Assembly (NCBI RefSeq): GCF_014337195.1
Contig: NZ_CP060634.1
Span: 2,418,001-2,482,000 of the forward strand
DNA: 64,000 nucleotides
Direction of reading: 5' to 3'
DNA from: Qiania dongpingensis
GTDB lineage: Bacteria; Bacillota; Clostridia; Lachnospirales; Lachnospiraceae
Every line of letters starts with the position of its first letter. Positions within the stretch are counted from its first letter, which is position 1. Shown one piece after another: positions 51,601 through 64,000 of this stretch. The notes under the pieces are model-generated. The model ran no database searches. It saw only the letters and a program-made list of their open reading frames with translations, and had not been told where the DNA came from. The position numbers and the translations under genes are program-made.

Positions 51601-54600
51601 GTGGCGTTTACACATCTGCATGTTCATACGGAATATAGTCTGCTGGACGGCTCCAGCAAGATCAAGGAATTGGTCGGCCGTGCAAAGGAGCTGGGCATGG
51701 ACAGCCTGGCTGTCACGGACCATGGAGTTATGTTCGGAGTAATAGATTTTTATAAAGCGGCCAAGGAAGCAGGAATCCGCCCAATACTGGGATGTGAGGT
51801 CTATGTGACGAGCGGCTCCCGGTTTGATAAGGAAGGGACGAATTCAGAGGATCGTTATTATCACCTGGTTTTGCTGGCAGAAAACAATACCGGGTATTCC
51901 AACCTGATGAAGATCGTATCCAAGGGATTTTTGGATGGTTTTTATTATAAGCCCCGTGTGGATTATGAGGTTCTGGAGACCTACCATGAGGGAGTGATCG
52001 CGCTGAGCGCCTGCCTGGCGGGTGAGATACCGAAAAATATCGTCAGGGGGATGTATGAGGAGGCCTGTGAAGCAGCCCGCCGCTACGAATCCATTTTTGG
52101 AAAGGGAAATTTTTTTCTTGAGCTCCAGGACCATGGGATACCGGAGCAAAAGATGGTCAATACTCAGCTGGTGAGGATGAGTGAGGAGCTGGGGATCGAT
52201 CTGGTGGCAACCAACGATATTCACTATACGTTTGCGGAGGACGCGGAGCCCCACGACATCCTGCTCTGTATCCAGACCGGGAAGAAGGTCAGCGATGAAA
52301 ACCGGATGCGGTACGAAGGCGGACAGTATTACTGTAAATCCGAGGAAGAGATGCTGCAGCTGTTCCCATATGCGCCGGAAGCGGTGGTGAATACTCAAAA
52401 AATCGCGGAACGCTGCCAGGTGGATATCGAATTTGGCGTGACCAAGCTTCCAAAATTCGATGTGCCAGGTGGAAAGACCTCCTGGGGATACCTCAATGAA
52501 CTATGTATGGAAGGACTGAATAAACGGTATCCTGAGGACGACGGGACGCTTCTGGAGAGGCTGCAGTATGAGCTGGGCGTCATAAAGGATATGGGGTATG
52601 TGGATTATTTCCTGATCGTATGGGATTTCATTAAATTTGCCAGGGACCATGATATCATCGTAGGGCCCGGCAGAGGATCGGCCGCCGGAAGCGTCGTGGC
52701 CTATACACTGGGGATTACGAATATTGACCCGATACCGTATAATCTTCTTTTTGAACGTTTTCTGAATCCGGAGAGGATATCTATGCCGGATATTGATATT
52801 GATTTCTGCTTTGAAAGAAGGCAGGAGGTCATCGATTATGTGGGGAGGAAATACGGAAAAGACCGGGTGGTGCAGATCGTCACGTTTGGTACGCTGGCGG
52901 CCCGGGGCGTCATACGGGATGTGGGAAGGGTGCTGGACCTTCCCTACGCCCTCTGCGACCAGATAGCGAAGATGGTGCCCAATGAGCTTGGGATCACCAT
53001 CGACAAGGCGCTCAAAAGGCCGGATCTCTCAGAAGCTTACAGGACAAATGAACAGGTGAAATATCTCATTGACATGTCGCGCCGGCTGGAGGGGCTTCCC
53101 AGGCATACCTCCATGCATGCCGCCGGAGTCGTGATCAGTCAGAAGCCGGTGGAGGAATACGTGCCCTTGTCGCGGGCGACAGACGGATCTGTCACCACCC
53201 AGTACACCATGACCACCTTGGAGGAGCTGGGTCTTTTAAAGATGGATTTCCTGGGCCTGCGTACTCTGACGGTCATCCAGAACGCAGTAAAGCTGGCAGA
53301 GAAAAGCAGAGGCATCACCATTGATATCGACCACATTGATTTCAATGATAAAAAAGTGCTGGATTCTCTCTGCACCGGAAGATGCGAGGGTGTGTTCCAG
53401 CTGGAAAGCGCGGGCATGAAGACCTTCATGAAGGAGCTGCAGCCCCATAGCCTCGAAGATATCATCGCCGGCATCTCCCTGTACCGCCCGGGCCCCATGG
53501 ATTTTATCCCCCAGTATATCCGGGGGAAGAATCATCCGGATGAGATCACGTATCATTGTCCTCAGCTGGAGCCGATCCTGGAGCCGACCTATGGCTGCAT
53601 CGTATATCAGGAGCAGGTGATGCAGATTGTCCGCGACTTGGGCGGCTATACCCTGGGCAGAAGCGACTTGGTACGGCGGGCCATGTCCAAGAAAAAAGCG
53701 TCGATTATGGAAAAAGAGCGGAAGAACTTTGTATACGGCAATGAAAAAGAAGGGGTCAAGGGATGTATCGCCAACGGCATCGATGAAAGGACCGCGAACC
53801 AGATCTATGACGAGATGACGGACTTTGCCAAATATGCTTTTAATAAGTCCCATGCGGCTGCCTATGCGGTGGTGTCTTATGAGACGGCGTATCTGAAATA
53901 TTATTATCCGGTGGAATATATGGCGGCGCTTATGTCGTCGGTGATCGATAATTCCTCTAAGGTGTCGGAATATATTCTGGTGAGCCGGTCCATGGGAATC
54001 TCTCTCCTGCCTCCTGATATCAATGAGGGAGTGGCGGATTTCTCTGTCTCCGGAGGGAGCATCCGGTACGGCCTGTCGGCCATCAAAAGCGTAGGAAAGA
54101 ATGTCATAGACGAAATCGTCCGGAACCGGGAGGAGAATGGTCCTTATACCAGCCTTAAGGATTTCATTTACAGGCTGACCAATAAGGAAGTGAATAAGAG
54201 GAGCCTGGAGAACTTCATTAAATCCGGAGCGCTGGACGGCCTGCCGGGGACGAGGAAGCAGAAAATGCTGGCGTCGATGGAGCTGATCGAGCAGAAAAAC
54301 CGGGAGAAAAAGATCGATATCGCCGGCCAGATGAATCTGTTTGATTTCATGGGAGAGGAAGAGAAGGGGTCCTATGAAGTTAGATTCCAGGACGTGGGAG
54401 AATACGAAAAGGAAGAGCTGCTGGCCTATGAAAAGGAAGTCCTGGGAATCTATGTGAGCGGTCATCCGCTGGAAAAATATCAGGACAAGTGGAAAAAAAA
54501 TATCACAGCCATGACTTCAGACTTCAATGTGGACGATGAGACAGGAGAAGCGGCGGTCACCGACGGCAGAATCGTCACGGTCGGAGGCATGATTACGGGT

Positions 54601-55086
54601 AAAACGGTAAAGACTACAAAGACCAACCAGCTGATGGCGTTTCTGACCATAGAGGATATGGTGGGCACCGTAGAGGTAATTGTTTTTCCGAGAGATTATG
54701 AGAACAGCCGCGCGCTTCTTGTGGAAGATAATAAAGTGTTCATACGCGGAAGGGTGTCTCTGGGAGATGAAAACAAAGGAAAATTAGTATGCGAGAAGAT
54801 CATTCCCTTTGACAGCCTGCCCAAGACGCTCTGGATTCAGTTTGACGACAAGGAATCCTATTTCGGCGGAGAGGAGGAGCTTCTGAAGCTTCTGTCCGAC
54901 AGTGACGGCAGCGATCAGGTGGGGATATTCCTGAAGAAGGAACGGGCTAAAAAATTGCTGGGCCTGGGCCACACGGTACAGGCAGAAGCGGGGCTTTTGG
55001 AAAAACTTGCCGTAAAATATGGGAAAGAGAACGTAAAAGTTGTAGAAAAGCCTATTGAAAACAGGGGAATAATCAAATATAATTAG
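51601..55086 (+). CDS. dnaE: DNA polymerase III subunit alpha (DnaE)
   Basis: A 1161-residue DnaE-type replicative polymerase subunit. The PHP domain opens with FTHLHVHTEYSLLDG. The palm contains the catalytic aspartates D397, D399 and D401 in MPDIDIDF and upstream GPGRGSAAGSVVAY. Then come the fingers (LYRPGPMDFIPQYI, QEQVMQIVRDLGGY), a helix-hairpin-helix, and an OB fold near the C-terminus (TVGGMITGKTVKTTKTNQLM). GTG 51601 with AAAGGAGGA is preferred over upstream TTG 51574. It is distinct from the PolC type; the window does not show whether PolC also exists. Confidence 0.97.
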   Translation: MAFTHLHVHTEYSLLDGSSKIKELVGRAKELGMDSLAVTDHGVMFGVIDFYKAAKEAGIRPILGCEVYVTSGSRFDKEGTNSEDRYYHLVLLAENNTGYSNLMKIVSKGFLDGFYYKPRVDYEVLETYHEGVIALSACLAGEIPKNIVRGMYEEACEAARRYESIFGKGNFFLELQDHGIPEQKMVNTQLVRMSEELGIDLVATNDIHYTFAEDAEPHDILLCIQTGKKVSDENRMRYEGGQYYCKSEEEMLQLFPYAPEAVVNTQKIAERCQVDIEFGVTKLPKFDVPGGKTSWGYLNELCMEGLNKRYPEDDGTLLERLQYELGVIKDMGYVDYFLIVWDFIKFARDHDIIVGPGRGSAAGSVVAYTLGITNIDPIPYNLLFERFLNPERISMPDIDIDFCFERRQEVIDYVGRKYGKDRVVQIVTFGTLAARGVIRDVGRVLDLPYALCDQIAKMVPNELGITIDKALKRPDLSEAYRTNEQVKYLIDMSRRLEGLPRHTSMHAAGVVISQKPVEEYVPLSRATDGSVTTQYTMTTLEELGLLKMDFLGLRTLTVIQNAVKLAEKSRGITIDIDHIDFNDKKVLDSLCTGRCEGVFQLESAGMKTFMKELQPHSLEDIIAGISLYRPGPMDFIPQYIRGKNHPDEITYHCPQLEPILEPTYGCIVYQEQVMQIVRDLGGYTLGRSDLVRRAMSKKKASIMEKERKNFVYGNEKEGVKGCIANGIDERTANQIYDEMTDFAKYAFNKSHAAAYAVVSYETAYLKYYYPVEYMAALMSSVIDNSSKVSEYILVSRSMGISLLPPDINEGVADFSVSGGSIRYGLSAIKSVGKNVIDEIVRNREENGPYTSLKDFIYRLTNKEVNKRSLENFIKSGALDGLPGTRKQKMLASMELIEQKNREKKIDIAGQMNLFDFMGEEEKGSYEVRFQDVGEYEKEELLAYEKEVLGIYVSGHPLEKYQDKWKKNITAMTSDFNVDDETGEAAVTDGRIVTVGGMITGKTVKTTKTNQLMAFLTIEDMVGTVEVIVFPRDYENSRALLVEDNKVFIRGRVSLGDENKGKLVCEKIIPFDSLPKTLWIQFDDKESYFGGEEELLKLLSDSDGSDQVGIFLKKERAKKLLGLGHTVQAEAGLLEKLAVKYGKENVKVVEKPIENRGIIKYN

Positions 55087-55105
55087 AAGTAATTCTATTT
55101 TGTAA

Positions 55106-56119
<1,014 letters not shown>

Positions 56120-56170
56120 CAGGCTGAGGAAATTCCGGACAGAAAACTACTATACCAAAGGTGACGATAT

Positions 56171-58579
<2,409 letters not shown>

Positions 58580-58589
58580 GATATTATAT

Positions 58590-59234
58590 ATGAAGAAAAA
58601 ATTACAGATAGAATGTGCGGTGCTGGGGATGATCAGCACCAACTGCTATTTTCTGATCAATACAGAGACAAATGAGACGATCATCGTGGATCCGGCGGAC
58701 AACGCTGCGGATATTGGGAACTGGTGCAGAAACAATGGAAGGAAACCGGCGGCAATCCTGCTGACCCACGGGCATTTTGACCATATGCTGGCGGCAGACG
58801 CGCTGAGAAATAAATTTTCCGTCTGCATCTGTGCGGCGGAGGCAGAACGGGAGCTTCTGTCGGATCCTGATGCTAATCTTTCCGGCCAATGGAGCCGGCC
58901 GGCAGTGCTTAAAGCGGATGAGTATCTGACGGACGGCCAGGTACTGGAGCTGGCAGGATTCCAGATCCGCGCCATCCTGACTCCCGGCCATACGGCCGGC
59001 GGAATGTGCTATTATCTGGAGGAAGAGGGCGTGCTGATCAGCGGCGATACATTGTTCCAGGGGTCTTACGGACGGGTGGATTTCCCCACCTCTTCCATGT
59101 CAGAAATGGGACGTTCCGTGAGGGATAAGCTGCTGGTGCTGCCGGAGGATACCGTCGTCTACCCCGGACACGGGGAGAGTACGACGATCGGATATGAAAA
59201 AGCTTATAATCCTCTGGCCCAGTGGAGCAGATGA
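58590..59234 (+). CDS. MBL-fold hydrolase (glyoxalase II-like)
   Basis: A 214-residue metallo-beta-lactamase fold protein. The metal motif THGHFDHM is followed by TPGHTAGGMCYYL, SGDTLFQGSYGRVDF and the final VVYPGHGEST, all expected for the YcbL/glyoxalase-II-like group that hydrolyses thioesters such as S-lactoylglutathione analogues. The true substrate is unknown. The ATG at 58590 has only a weak site (GGTAGGAT), 11 bases after the rel stop, so translation may be coupled. A rel-MBL-hemZ order is common in clostridia. Confidence 0.93.
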   Translation: MKKKLQIECAVLGMISTNCYFLINTETNETIIVDPADNAADIGNWCRNNGRKPAAILLTHGHFDHMLAADALRNKFSVCICAAEAERELLSDPDANLSGQWSRPAVLKADEYLTDGQVLELAGFQIRAILTPGHTAGGMCYYLEEEGVLISGDTLFQGSYGRVDFPTSSMSEMGRSVRDKLLVLPEDTVVYPGHGESTTIGYEKAYNPLAQWSR

Positions 59235-59252
59235 TGGATTTATGACAAAGTG

Positions 59253-59274
59253 GGGCGCTCGCAGGGCGCCCTTT
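59253..59274 (+). terminator. Weak hairpin terminator after the MBL gene
   Basis: GGGCGC and GCGCCC form a 6-bp GC stem with a 7-base loop followed by TTT only. Partial readthrough into hemZ is likely. Confidence 0.5.
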
Positions 59275-59308
59275 CAAATTAGCACAGAGATAGATTAAAG
59301 GGGAGAGA

Positions 59309-60787
59309 ATGATCTGTTTAACACTCAGCGAAGTAAATTTTGAATACGATGTGCGCGGTCTTTTGATGGCTTTTTATCCTGGAGAGGAGATACGTGCTGC
59401 GCTCCGGAAGGGACAAGACGGAAACCATGGACTGGATTCTGGGGCAGAAGCCGGAGGGCCGGATTTTGCCAGCCGCGTCCTTTCTGTGGACTACATGGAC
59501 GGAAAGATTCGCGTGAGCCTTGATCATGGGGAGAAGAGGACGGCGGAGGCGGCAGTCGATTACGAGGACAGGAAAGAGACGAAATCGGTGCTCAAGCGGC
59601 TGGTATATGGGCTCCTGTCGGCAGATACGGGCAGGGAGCTCCCCTGGGGAACACTCACAGGTATCCGTCCTACGAAGATACCGATGGCTTTTCTGGAGGA
59701 AGGGGCCGATGAGGCAGAGATTGCTTCTTATATGAAAAAAAACTATCTGGCCAGCGAGGAAAAGATCAGGCTCAGCATCGAGATCGCGAAGCGGGAGAAG
59801 GAAGCATTAAAAGACATTGATTATGAAGACGGCTACAGCCTTTATATCGGAATTCCTTTTTGCCCTACCACCTGCCTGTACTGTTCGTTCACCTCGTATC
59901 CCGTGGCAAAATGGGAGCCCAGGATGGATGAATATCTGGATGCGCTTTTCCGGGAGATCGACTATACGAAGCAGGCTTTTTCCGGCAAAAAGCTGAACAC
60001 GATCTACATTGGAGGAGGCACTCCCACTACGCTCCGCCCGGAGCATCTGGAGCGCCTGCTGTCCAAGGTGGAGGAGAGCTTCTGCCTTGAGAATCTGCAG
60101 GAATGGACGGTGGAGGCGGGAAGGCCGGACAGTGTGACTCGGGACAAGCTTAAGACGCTGCGGAGACATCCGGTCTCCAGGATCTCCATCAATCCTCAGA
60201 CGATGAGGCAGGAAACCCTCAGGCTTATCGGGCGGCATCACACGCCGGAGCAGATAGAAGAGGCCTTTGACATGGCCAGGGAAGAAGGCTTTGACAATAT
60301 CAACATGGATTTGATCATGGGACTGCCGGAGGAAGGGCCGGAGGACGTCCGCTATACCATGGAACGGCTTTATGCCATGGCGCCGGACAACATCACGGTC
60401 CACTCCCTGGCAATCAAGCGCGCGGCCAGGCTGAATACCATGAAAGAACAGTACGCTCATCTGAAATTTGAGAATACCGAGGAAATGATGGGACTGGCGG
60501 CGGAATACTGCGGAAGGCTGGGGCTGGAGCCTTATTATCTGTATCGACAGAAGAACATGGCCGGTAATTTTGAAAATGTAGGCTATGCCAGTCCTGGAAA
60601 AGCCGGTATTTACAACATCCTTATAATGGAAGAAAAGCAGACCATCATGGCCCTGGGGGCGGGTTCTACCACGAAAGCGGTATTTCCGGGAGGTCGGATC
60701 GAACGGTGCGACAATGTAAAGGACATTGACCAGTATCTTGGCAGAATTGATGAGATGATTGACAGAAAACGGAAACTTTTGTCTTGA
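59309..60787 (+). CDS. hemZ: Radical SAM coproporphyrinogen dehydrogenase-like protein HemZ
   Basis: A 492-residue radical SAM enzyme. The cluster motif CPTTCLYCSF supplies the CxxxCxxC cysteines for the SAM-binding [4Fe-4S] cluster, preceded by SLYIGIPF. Next are IYIGGGTPTTL and the HemN-type SINPQTMRQETLRLIGRHHT, then MDLIMGLPEEGPEDV. The 160-residue N-terminal extension before the radical SAM domain is typical of HemZ rather than HemN/HemW. A function in oxygen-independent haem synthesis is by family; other haem genes are not in the window. GGGGAGAGA precedes the ATG. Confidence 0.92.
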   Translation: MICLTLSEVNFEYDVRGLLMAFYPGEEIRAALRKGQDGNHGLDSGAEAGGPDFASRVLSVDYMDGKIRVSLDHGEKRTAEAAVDYEDRKETKSVLKRLVYGLLSADTGRELPWGTLTGIRPTKIPMAFLEEGADEAEIASYMKKNYLASEEKIRLSIEIAKREKEALKDIDYEDGYSLYIGIPFCPTTCLYCSFTSYPVAKWEPRMDEYLDALFREIDYTKQAFSGKKLNTIYIGGGTPTTLRPEHLERLLSKVEESFCLENLQEWTVEAGRPDSVTRDKLKTLRRHPVSRISINPQTMRQETLRLIGRHHTPEQIEEAFDMAREEGFDNINMDLIMGLPEEGPEDVRYTMERLYAMAPDNITVHSLAIKRAARLNTMKEQYAHLKFENTEEMMGLAAEYCGRLGLEPYYLYRQKNMAGNFENVGYASPGKAGIYNILIMEEKQTIMALGAGSTTKAVFPGGRIERCDNVKDIDQYLGRIDEMIDRKRKLLS

Positions 60788-60812
60788 AAATAGACAGGTG
60801 TTCGTGTATGAT
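60784..60812 (+). promoter_or_regulatory. Sigma-A promoter for hisS
   Basis: TTGAAA (60784-60789) and TATGAT (60807-60812) are 17 bases apart. The -35 overlaps the hemZ stop, and the hisS start is 51 bases further on. Confidence 0.7.
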
Positions 60813-60863
60813 AGACAAGGAATGCCCGGGTGTGCCGGGAAAAAAGAAAGAGGAGAACCAGAT

Positions 60864-62120
60864 ATGGCGTTAAGCAAGAAGCCGGTGACCGGCATGAAGG
60901 ATATTCTGCCTGCCGAAATGCAGGTGAGGGATTATGTGATCGGCCTCATTCAGGAGACCTATAAGAGTTTTGGATTTTCCCATATTGAGACTCCCTGTAT
61001 GGAGAATATCTCCAACCTGAGCAGCAAGCAGGGAGGAGAAAATGAAAAACTGATTTTTAAAGTATTGAAAAGAGGCGAGAAGCTGCATATACCGGAAGCC
61101 CAGACAGAGGCGGACGTGGTGGACTGCGGCATGCGGTACGACCTGACCGTGCCCCTTTCCCGATATTATTCCAATAATTCTGCACAGCTGCCCGCGCCTT
61201 TCAAAGCGCTTCAGATGGGCAATGTCTGGCGTGCCGACAGACCTCAGAGAGGACGGTTCCGCCAGTTCATGCAGTGCGATATCGACATTCTCGGCGATGC
61301 CTCCTGCCTGGCGGAGATCGAGCTGATGTCAGCGACGACGACTCTTCTGGGGAAACTTGGTTTTTCCGGATTTAAGGTCTGCTTTAACGACAGGCGGGTC
61401 CTGAAAGCCATGGCGGCGTACAGCGGCTTTGCGGAGAAGGATTATGACCAGGTGTTCATCATCCTGGATAAAATGGACAAGATAGGCATGGAAGGCGTAG
61501 CCGCGGAGCTGTCTGAGAACGGCTTTGCCGGAGATGCCGTTGAAACATATATGGGACTTTTTGCCGAGCTGGAGCAGGCGCCGGACAGTCTGGCCTATCT
61601 GGAGAAAAAATTGGACGGCGTGGTGGCAGGAGGCGTGATCGCCGGTATGAGGACCATCATCGGGAGCGTGAGAGCTACGGCATCCTGTGAATTCAGCCTG
61701 GTATTTGATCCGACGCTGGTGCGCGGAATGTCCTATTATACAGGTTCTATCTTTGAAATTAAGATGGAGGAGCTGGGAGGCTCCGTGGCCGGAGGCGGCC
61801 GCTATGATGAGATGATAGGGAAATTTACCGGGATGGATACTCCGGCCTGCGGATTTTCCATCGGATTTGAGCGGATCATCACCATATTGATGGAAAAAGG
61901 TTTCCAGGTGCCGCAGTCAGGGGCCAGGAAAGCATATCTGATAGAAAAGGGCATGCCGGCCGAGACCATGGTGAAGGTGCTGGCAGAGGCCAAAAAAGAG
62001 AGGGAGGCCGGCATACAGGTGCTGGTCTCAAATATGAATAAAAACAAGAAATTCCAGAAGGAGCAGCTCCAGAAAGAGGGCTACGGGGAATTCCGGGAAT
62101 TCTACAAGGATTTTCAGTGA
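60864..62120 (+). CDS. hisS: Histidine-tRNA ligase
   Basis: A 418-residue class II histidyl-tRNA synthetase. Motif 1 region GMKDILPAEMQVRDYV, motif 2 MGNVWRADRPQRGRFRQFMQ with the ATP-binding arginine, and the histidine-specific LVRGMSYYTGSIFEI are present, as is motif 3 around ACGFSIGFERI. The C-terminal anticodon domain (KAYLIEKGMPAETMVKVLAE) is present. ATG 60864 follows GAAAGAGGAGA; longer upstream frames overlap hemZ. The aspS gene follows after 37 bases, a common clostridial pair. Confidence 0.96.
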   Translation: MALSKKPVTGMKDILPAEMQVRDYVIGLIQETYKSFGFSHIETPCMENISNLSSKQGGENEKLIFKVLKRGEKLHIPEAQTEADVVDCGMRYDLTVPLSRYYSNNSAQLPAPFKALQMGNVWRADRPQRGRFRQFMQCDIDILGDASCLAEIELMSATTTLLGKLGFSGFKVCFNDRRVLKAMAAYSGFAEKDYDQVFIILDKMDKIGMEGVAAELSENGFAGDAVETYMGLFAELEQAPDSLAYLEKKLDGVVAGGVIAGMRTIIGSVRATASCEFSLVFDPTLVRGMSYYTGSIFEIKMEELGGSVAGGGRYDEMIGKFTGMDTPACGFSIGFERIITILMEKGFQVPQSGARKAYLIEKGMPAETMVKVLAEAKKEREAGIQVLVSNMNKNKKFQKEQLQKEGYGEFREFYKDFQ

Positions 62121-62157
62121 CGGTGAGAAATTCCCTATAAGAAAGGACGTGGAAGAT

Positions 62158-63957
62158 ATGGCAGAATCGATGAGAGGTCTCCACAGGACCCACAGATGTA
62201 CCGAGGTGTCGAGGGGCAATGTGGGAGAGAACGTGACGGTTATGGGCTGGGTGCAGAAAAGAAGAAACCTGGGAAGCCTGGTTTTTGTGGATCTGAGAGA
62301 CCGTTCCGGCCTGCTGCAGATTGTGTTTGATGAAAAAGATGTGGGCAGCGAAGGCTTTGAAAAAGCCGGAACGCTCCGAAATGAATATGTGATCGCGGTA
62401 GAGGGAGCGGTGGAAGTCCGTTCAGGCGCCGTGAATGAAAATCTCAAGACGGGGGATATTGAAATACGTGCAAAGTCCCTGCGGATTCTTTCCGAAGCAC
62501 TGACTCCGCCTTTTCCCATTGAAGAGGAATGCAGCACCAAGGAGGAGCTGCGCCTGAAATACCGGTATCTGGACCTCAGAAGGCCGAACCTGCAGAGAAA
62601 TCTGGCAGTGAAGAGCAGAGTGGCCATTTTGTCCCGGAATTTTATGCAGGAGCAGGGATTTCTGGAAGTGGAGACTCCCATATTGGTTAAAAGTACGCCG
62701 GAAGGAGCCAGGGACTATCTGGTGCCCAGCCGAATCCATCCGGGAAATTTTTATGCGCTGCCGCAGTCGCCTCAGATATACAAGCAGCTTCTGATGTGCT
62801 CTGGCTTTGACCGGTATTTTCAGATCGCCAGATGCTTCCGCGATGAGGACCTGCGCGCCGACCGGCAGCCGGAATTCACGCAGATGGATATGGAGCTTTC
62901 CTTTGCAGATGTGGACGATGTTATCGAAGTGAATGAAAAGCTGCTCGCTTATCTGATGAAGGAGATATGCGATGTGGAAGTGAAGCTTCCGATCCGGCGC
63001 ATGACCTATGCGGAGGCCATGGACCGCTTTGGCTCCGACAAGCCGGACCTGCGGTTTGGGATGGAGCTCCATGACGTGTCCGGCGCGGTCCGGGACTGCG
63101 GCTTTGCCGTATTCCGAAATGCCCTGGAGGCAGGCGGATCCGTCCGCGGCCTTACGGTGAAGGGCCAGGCAGGTATGCCCAGGAAGAAAATCGATTCTCT
63201 TGTGGAATTTGCGAAGACCTACGGCGCCAAAGGACTGGCATATCTGGCCGTCCAGGAGGACGGCAGCTATAAATCATCTTTTGCGAAATTCATGACCGAG
63301 GATGAGCTGGCCGCATTGGTGAAAGCGATGGATGGAGAACCCGGCGATCTGCTCCTCTTTGCGGCAGATAAAAATAAGGTGGTATTTGACAGCCTGGGCG
63401 CTCTGCGCGTGGAACTGGCGAAGCGTCTGGAGATGATTCCAGAAAATACCTTTGAATTTGTATGGATCACGGAATTTCCCCAATTTGAATATTCGGAGGA
63501 GGAACAGCGGTTCGTGGCGATGCATCATCCCTTTACAATGCCCATGGATGAGGATCTGCCTCTGCTGGATACGGACAGAGGAGCGGTCCGCGCGAAAGCC
63601 TATGATATCGTGCTGAACGGCTGTGAGATTGGCGGCGGCAGCGTGAGAATCCATCAGAGCGACGTGCAGGCGAAGATGTTTGAATGTCTTGGATTCAGCA
63701 AGGAGGAAGCGGAAGAACGCTTTGGCTTCCTGATGAATGCGTTTAAATACGGCGTGCCGCCCCATGCAGGCCTGGCTTATGGACTGGACCGGCTGGTAAT
63801 GCTGATGACAGGAGCGGACAATATCCGCGAGGTCATTGCTTTCCCAAAGGTAAAGGATGCCTCCTGCCTGATGTCAGGAGCACCGGGACGGGTGGATGAG
63901 GTTCAGCTTACAGAGCTCAAGATTGCAGTTTCAGAACAGGACGGAGCCGGGGAATAA
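62158..63957 (+). CDS. aspS: Aspartate-tRNA ligase
   Basis: A 599-residue bacterial-type AspRS. It has an N-terminal OB fold (VTVMGWVQKRRNLGSLVFVD), motif 2 FQIARCFRDEDLRADRQPEF, a GAD insertion domain (about 300-400) and motif 3 in HAGLAYGLDRLVMLMTG. The ATG at 62158 is 10 bases after AAAGGA; GTG 62149 is an alternative adding three residues. Bacterial AspRS may also charge tRNA-Asn where GatCAB exists, which cannot be judged here. The gene is complete and ends 43 bases before the window edge. Confidence 0.97.
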   Translation: MAESMRGLHRTHRCTEVSRGNVGENVTVMGWVQKRRNLGSLVFVDLRDRSGLLQIVFDEKDVGSEGFEKAGTLRNEYVIAVEGAVEVRSGAVNENLKTGDIEIRAKSLRILSEALTPPFPIEEECSTKEELRLKYRYLDLRRPNLQRNLAVKSRVAILSRNFMQEQGFLEVETPILVKSTPEGARDYLVPSRIHPGNFYALPQSPQIYKQLLMCSGFDRYFQIARCFRDEDLRADRQPEFTQMDMELSFADVDDVIEVNEKLLAYLMKEICDVEVKLPIRRMTYAEAMDRFGSDKPDLRFGMELHDVSGAVRDCGFAVFRNALEAGGSVRGLTVKGQAGMPRKKIDSLVEFAKTYGAKGLAYLAVQEDGSYKSSFAKFMTEDELAALVKAMDGEPGDLLLFAADKNKVVFDSLGALRVELAKRLEMIPENTFEFVWITEFPQFEYSEEEQRFVAMHHPFTMPMDEDLPLLDTDRGAVRAKAYDIVLNGCEIGGGSVRIHQSDVQAKMFECLGFSKEEAEERFGFLMNAFKYGVPPHAGLAYGLDRLVMLMTGADNIREVIAFPKVKDASCLMSGAPGRVDEVQLTELKIAVSEQDGAGE

Positions 63958-64000
63958 GAGCTTCTGATTTACTATGTTATCTAAAATATCACTATAAATC

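Overview
The window looks like a chromosomal segment of an anaerobic Firmicute of class Clostridia, most likely family Lachnospiraceae. The evidence is strong AGGAGG-type ribosome binding sites, lipoprotein signals ending in LAAC, TAAC or LAGC, PucR, MATE and Liv gene families typical of gut clostridia, and the housekeeping order uvrC-hprK-murB-whiA-HPr-like-dnaE-pfkA-rel-MBL-hemZ-hisS-aspS. No rRNA, tRNA, CRISPR array, complete transposase or phage gene was seen. Assignments come from reading motifs and gene order; no database was searched.

Layout. 0-7.8 kb: the end of an unknown gene, an unknown 329-residue protein, a MATE exporter on the minus strand, a DUF362-ferredoxin protein and a 1315-residue multi-PAS hybrid histidine kinase. 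8.1-16.5 kb: a dihydrodipicolinate-synthase-like aldolase/lyase, a complete branched-chain-type amino-acid ABC transporter (LivJHMGF), a PLP aminotransferase and a PucR regulator, which read as one uptake and catabolism unit. 16.6-19.4 kb: small single genes (GNAT, LysR, a truncated dCMP deaminase, a lipoprotein, an alkyltransferase-like protein). 20.5-25.8 kb: a possible glycolipid operon (GT28-type glycosyltransferase, cytoplasmic deacetylase, YbhN-like membrane protein), then a thioesterase, an HD protein, MscL with a zinc ribbon and a DJ-1-like protein.

25.9-39.1 kb: two metal- or chelate-type import modules, each with a SAM-dependent methyltransferase. The first is a NikABCDE-like ABC system followed by a methyltransferase. 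The second is methyltransferase, flavodoxin, FmdE, FecCD permease, ATPase and binding lipoprotein. Between them lie decayed gene remnants (an oligopeptide ABC ATPase tail and a frameshifted threonine-synthase-like gene) and a second MATE exporter. 39.5-64 kb: a PH-domain membrane protein, a DUF1846 protein, pyrG on the minus strand, ftsH, and the housekeeping run from uvrC to aspS.

The most unusual feature is a pair of about 660-bp non-coding elements in opposite orientation (19449-20106 and 45584-46281). They share several hairpins, one with a compensatory base-pair change, and the second copy has 10-bp terminal inverted repeats. A separate family of three elements of about 103 bp sits directly behind stop codons at 25.0, 34.0 and 39.15 kb.
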